A DNA stretch of 6,574 bases from Thermoplasmata archaeon (GTDB lineage Archaea > Thermoplasmatota > Thermoplasmata > UBA184), in NCBI GenBank assembly GCA_030042855.1, contig JASHYU010000031.1, forward strand, positions 1 through 6,574, given 5' to 3'. The notes beneath the pieces are model-generated. The model searched no databases. It was given only the letters and a program-made list of their open reading frames with translations, and had not been told where the DNA came from. Below, piece by piece: positions 5,011 through 6,574 of this stretch. Position 1 is the first letter of the stretch, and every line of letters starts with the position of its first letter. Made by a program: the position numbers and the translations under genes.

Positions 5011-5090
5011 TATCGGGTCCGCCGGCCCGCAGCGACCCATCGGCCCGCGGAACCGGCGACGGAGCGCGCGTCCCGGACGCGTTCGTGAGA

Positions 5091-5103
5091 CGGACCTGGT
5101 CCG
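5091..5103. repeat. Short inverted repeat in the nadB / acyl-CoA dehydrogenase gap
   Basis: CGGACC and GGTCCG flank a single T, a near-perfect 13-base palindrome. A wider pair, GACGCG (5076-5081) and CGCGTC (5102-5107), could enclose part of it. It lies about 60 bases past the nadB stop (minus strand). No T-run follows, so termination is doubtful. Chance is likely at this base composition. Confidence 0.25.
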
Positions 5104-5161
5104 CGTCGCCTCCGGGTGACTTCGGGGCGCCTCCCCGGACCGCGCGGGCGGCGGGGAAGCC

Positions 5162-6574
5162 TCAGCGCGCGGACGGTCGCCGCCGGACCGCTTCCCCGCG
5201 GCGCCGTAGCCCCAGGTGCCGGACCCAGGAAGCGCGGGGTCGCGGATGGTCGATGCGGGAGTGCGCCCCGCGGCTTTCCGTGCGCGTCAGGGCCGCCCGG
5301 GCGATGAGGGTCGCCGTGAGGATCGCGTTCGCGATCGGGTCCGGGAGATCGTCCGGTCGGCTCGGCTCCGACGATCGGGCGAGCCGTTGGAGCGATGCGA
5401 GCGCCGAGGTGAGACCGCCCGACGACCGGACGATACCCACGTCGTCCCAGAGCAGATCGCGGACCTCCTCGAAGACGCTCGGCTCGCCGACCCGGCCCTC
5501 CCCCGTCCCCCAGGGCACCTCCGTCAGCGATCCGGGGGCCTCCGGCCCGCCCGCTACCGGATGGGCGAGCTGCCGGGCCACCCGCTCGCCGAACACGAGA
5601 CCCTCGAGCAACGAGTTGCTCGCCAACCGGTTCGCGCCGTGGACGCCGGTCGAGGCGACCTCGCCGCAGGCGTACAGCCCGCGCACGGTCGTCCGGCCCT
5701 CGAGGTCGGTGGTCACGCCGCCGATCATGAAGTGGGCCGCCGGCGTGACCGGGATCAGGTCGCGCGAAGGATCGAGCCCGTAGGTGGCGAGGAACCGGCA
5801 GATCGACGGGAACCGAGTGAAGAGGCGATCGCGCGGGATCGCGGTCGCGTCGAGGTAGACCGTCGGGTACCCGGTCCGCTGGATCTCCCGGTCGATCGCC
5901 CGCGCGACGACGTCCCGGGGCGCGAGCTCCGCGTCGGGGTGGAGGCGCACCATGAACCGTTCCCCCGCGTGGTTGCGGAGGACCGCGCCTTCGCCGCGCA
6001 AGGCCTCGGTGATCAGGAACCGGGGCGCGCCCTCCCGCCAGAAGACCGTGGGGTGGAACTGGATGAACTCCATGTCCGTGAGGAGGGCGCCGGCGCGGAA
6101 CGCGATCGCGACGCCCTCCCCGGTCGCGATCGAGGGATTCGAGCTCTGCCGGTAGAGGCTGCCGGCGCCGCCGGTCGCGAGGACGACCGGTTGCGACGTC
6201 AGGATGTCCGGGTGACGACCCTCGGCGTCGGAGAGCACGGCGACCGGACCGTCCTTGCCTCCCGGCTGCAGCGCCCGGAGCAAGGTGCGCTCCCGTACCT
6301 CGATGCCCACCGCGAGCACGCGGCGCTTCAGCGCCTCCTCGATCGAGAGTCCCGTCGCGTCGCCCCCCGCGTGGAGGATCCGGGAGTGGGAGTGGGCCGC
6401 CTCGCGACCGAGCGAGATCTGGCCATCGACCGTGTCGAACGGGACCCCGTAACGAACCAGGTCGGCGATCCGAGCGGGCGCGTCGTGGGTCAGCACCCGA
6501 GCCGCCTCCCGATCGACCAGCCCGTCCCCGGCGCGCACGGTGTCCTCCAGATGGTCGGCCGGAGAATCCCCCGG
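5162..6574 (-). CDS. nadB: L-aspartate oxidase, N-terminus outside window
   Basis: This flavoprotein oxidises L-aspartate to iminoaspartate, the first step of de novo NAD synthesis; quinolinate synthase (NadA) then uses the product. The frame stays open to the window edge, giving 470 visible residues. The FAD-binding N-terminus (roughly the first 40-60 residues) is missing. Motifs, numbered from the first visible residue, are: DSPADHLEDTVRAGDGLVD (3-21), REAAHSHSR (57-65), ATGGAGSLY (133-141), MEFIQFHPT (168-176), ITEALRGEGA (188-197), LAPRDVVARAID (217-228), PAAHFMIGGV (278-287) and HGANRLASNSLLEG (312-325). Residues matching the E. coli active site are present: Glu58, His174, Arg220, His281 and Arg316. 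The C-terminal helical domain, with DDVGIVRSSGGL and ESRGAHSRIDHP, separates it from succinate dehydrogenase flavoprotein. The GTG 36 bases from the window edge is internal, since clear family sequence precedes it. NadA/NadC genes may lie upstream. Confidence 0.96.
   Translation of the reverse strand, partial: PGDSPADHLEDTVRAGDGLVDREAARVLTHDAPARIADLVRYGVPFDTVDGQISLGREAAHSHSRILHAGGDATGLSIEEALKRRVLAVGIEVRERTLLRALQPGGKDGPVAVLSDAEGRHPDILTSQPVVLATGGAGSLYRQSSNPSIATGEGVAIAFRAGALLTDMEFIQFHPTVFWREGAPRFLITEALRGEGAVLRNHAGERFMVRLHPDAELAPRDVVARAIDREIQRTGYPTVYLDATAIPRDRLFTRFPSICRFLATYGLDPSRDLIPVTPAAHFMIGGVTTDLEGRTTVRGLYACGEVASTGVHGANRLASNSLLEGLVFGERVARQLAHPVAGGPEAPGSLTEVPWGTGEGRVGEPSVFEEVRDLLWDDVGIVRSSGGLTSALASLQRLARSSEPSRPDDLPDPIANAILTATLIARAALTRTESRGAHSRIDHPRPRASWVRHLGLRRRGEAVRRRPSAR

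Noticed and set aside
3320..5119. A 599-codon plus-strand open frame opposite the acyl-CoA dehydrogenase
   Set aside because: This is the longest open frame in the window but is an antisense shadow: the opposite strand carries a full-length enzyme with all family signatures, and high GC removes stop codons.
5162..6538. GTG at 6538 as the start of L-aspartate oxidase
   Set aside because: The 12 codons between it and the window edge read DSPADHLEDT in frame, a conserved internal NadB segment, so the gene continues beyond the window.

Overview
The window (about 70% GC, strong G/C third-position bias) reads as archaeal chromosome. The evidence is: an archaeal-type 4-phosphopantoate--beta-alanine ligase (CoA synthesis); a tRNA-Ser without encoded CCA that carries an intron with a bulge-helix-bulge-like fold; and TATA-type boxes lying 25-35 nt upstream of start codons or of the tRNA. 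The proteins are arginine-rich rather than strongly acidic, which argues against a haloarchaeon. A high-GC uncultured lineage such as a non-Thermoplasmatales Thermoplasmatota is a plausible guess, but the sequence alone does not settle it.

Layout, left to right. (1) Plus strand, 2-1173: the end of an ABC-2 type ATPase gene and its overlapping membrane permease gene, an export pair. (2) Plus strand, 1255-1494: a 79-residue protein with two Cys4 zinc ribbons, preceded by its own TATA box and probably leaderless. (3) Plus strand, 1557-1674: tRNA-Ser(GGA), interrupted by a 33-nt intron inside the T-loop. It is followed after 43 nt by a GAF-domain protein of the free methionine-(R)-sulfoxide reductase type (1718-2182), apparently in the same transcript. 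(4) Minus strand, 3687 to 2163: a two-gene operon of a coiled-coil protein of unknown function and 4-phosphopantoate--beta-alanine ligase. Its distal end overlaps the GAF gene tail-to-tail by 20 bp. (5) Minus strand, 4978 to 3824: an acyl-CoA dehydrogenase with isovaleryl-CoA-dehydrogenase-type active-site layout, under its own promoter. (6) Minus strand, 6574 to 5162: L-aspartate oxidase (nadB), cut at its N-terminus by the window edge.

Functionally this is mostly housekeeping: cofactor synthesis (NAD via aspartate oxidase, CoA via phosphopantothenate), acyl-CoA oxidation, oxidised-methionine repair, export and translation. First genes of transcription units start about 25-30 nt downstream of a TATA box with essentially no leader. 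Internal genes either carry a purine-rich Shine-Dalgarno (permease, GAF gene) or rely on close coupling (ligase). No mobile element, CRISPR array or integrase is visible, and no gene-free stretch exceeds 300 bases. The gaps are 1174-1254 (TATA box for the zinc-ribbon gene), 1495-1556 (tRNA promoter), 1675-1717 (Shine-Dalgarno and a short repeat), 3688-3823 (TATA box and two palindromes) and 4979-5161 (TATA box and a small inverted repeat). No convincing T-run terminator was found.

The most unusual item is the T-loop intron of tRNA-Ser. Its exons rebuild a complete 85-nt tRNA, and it sits outside the canonical 37/38 position.
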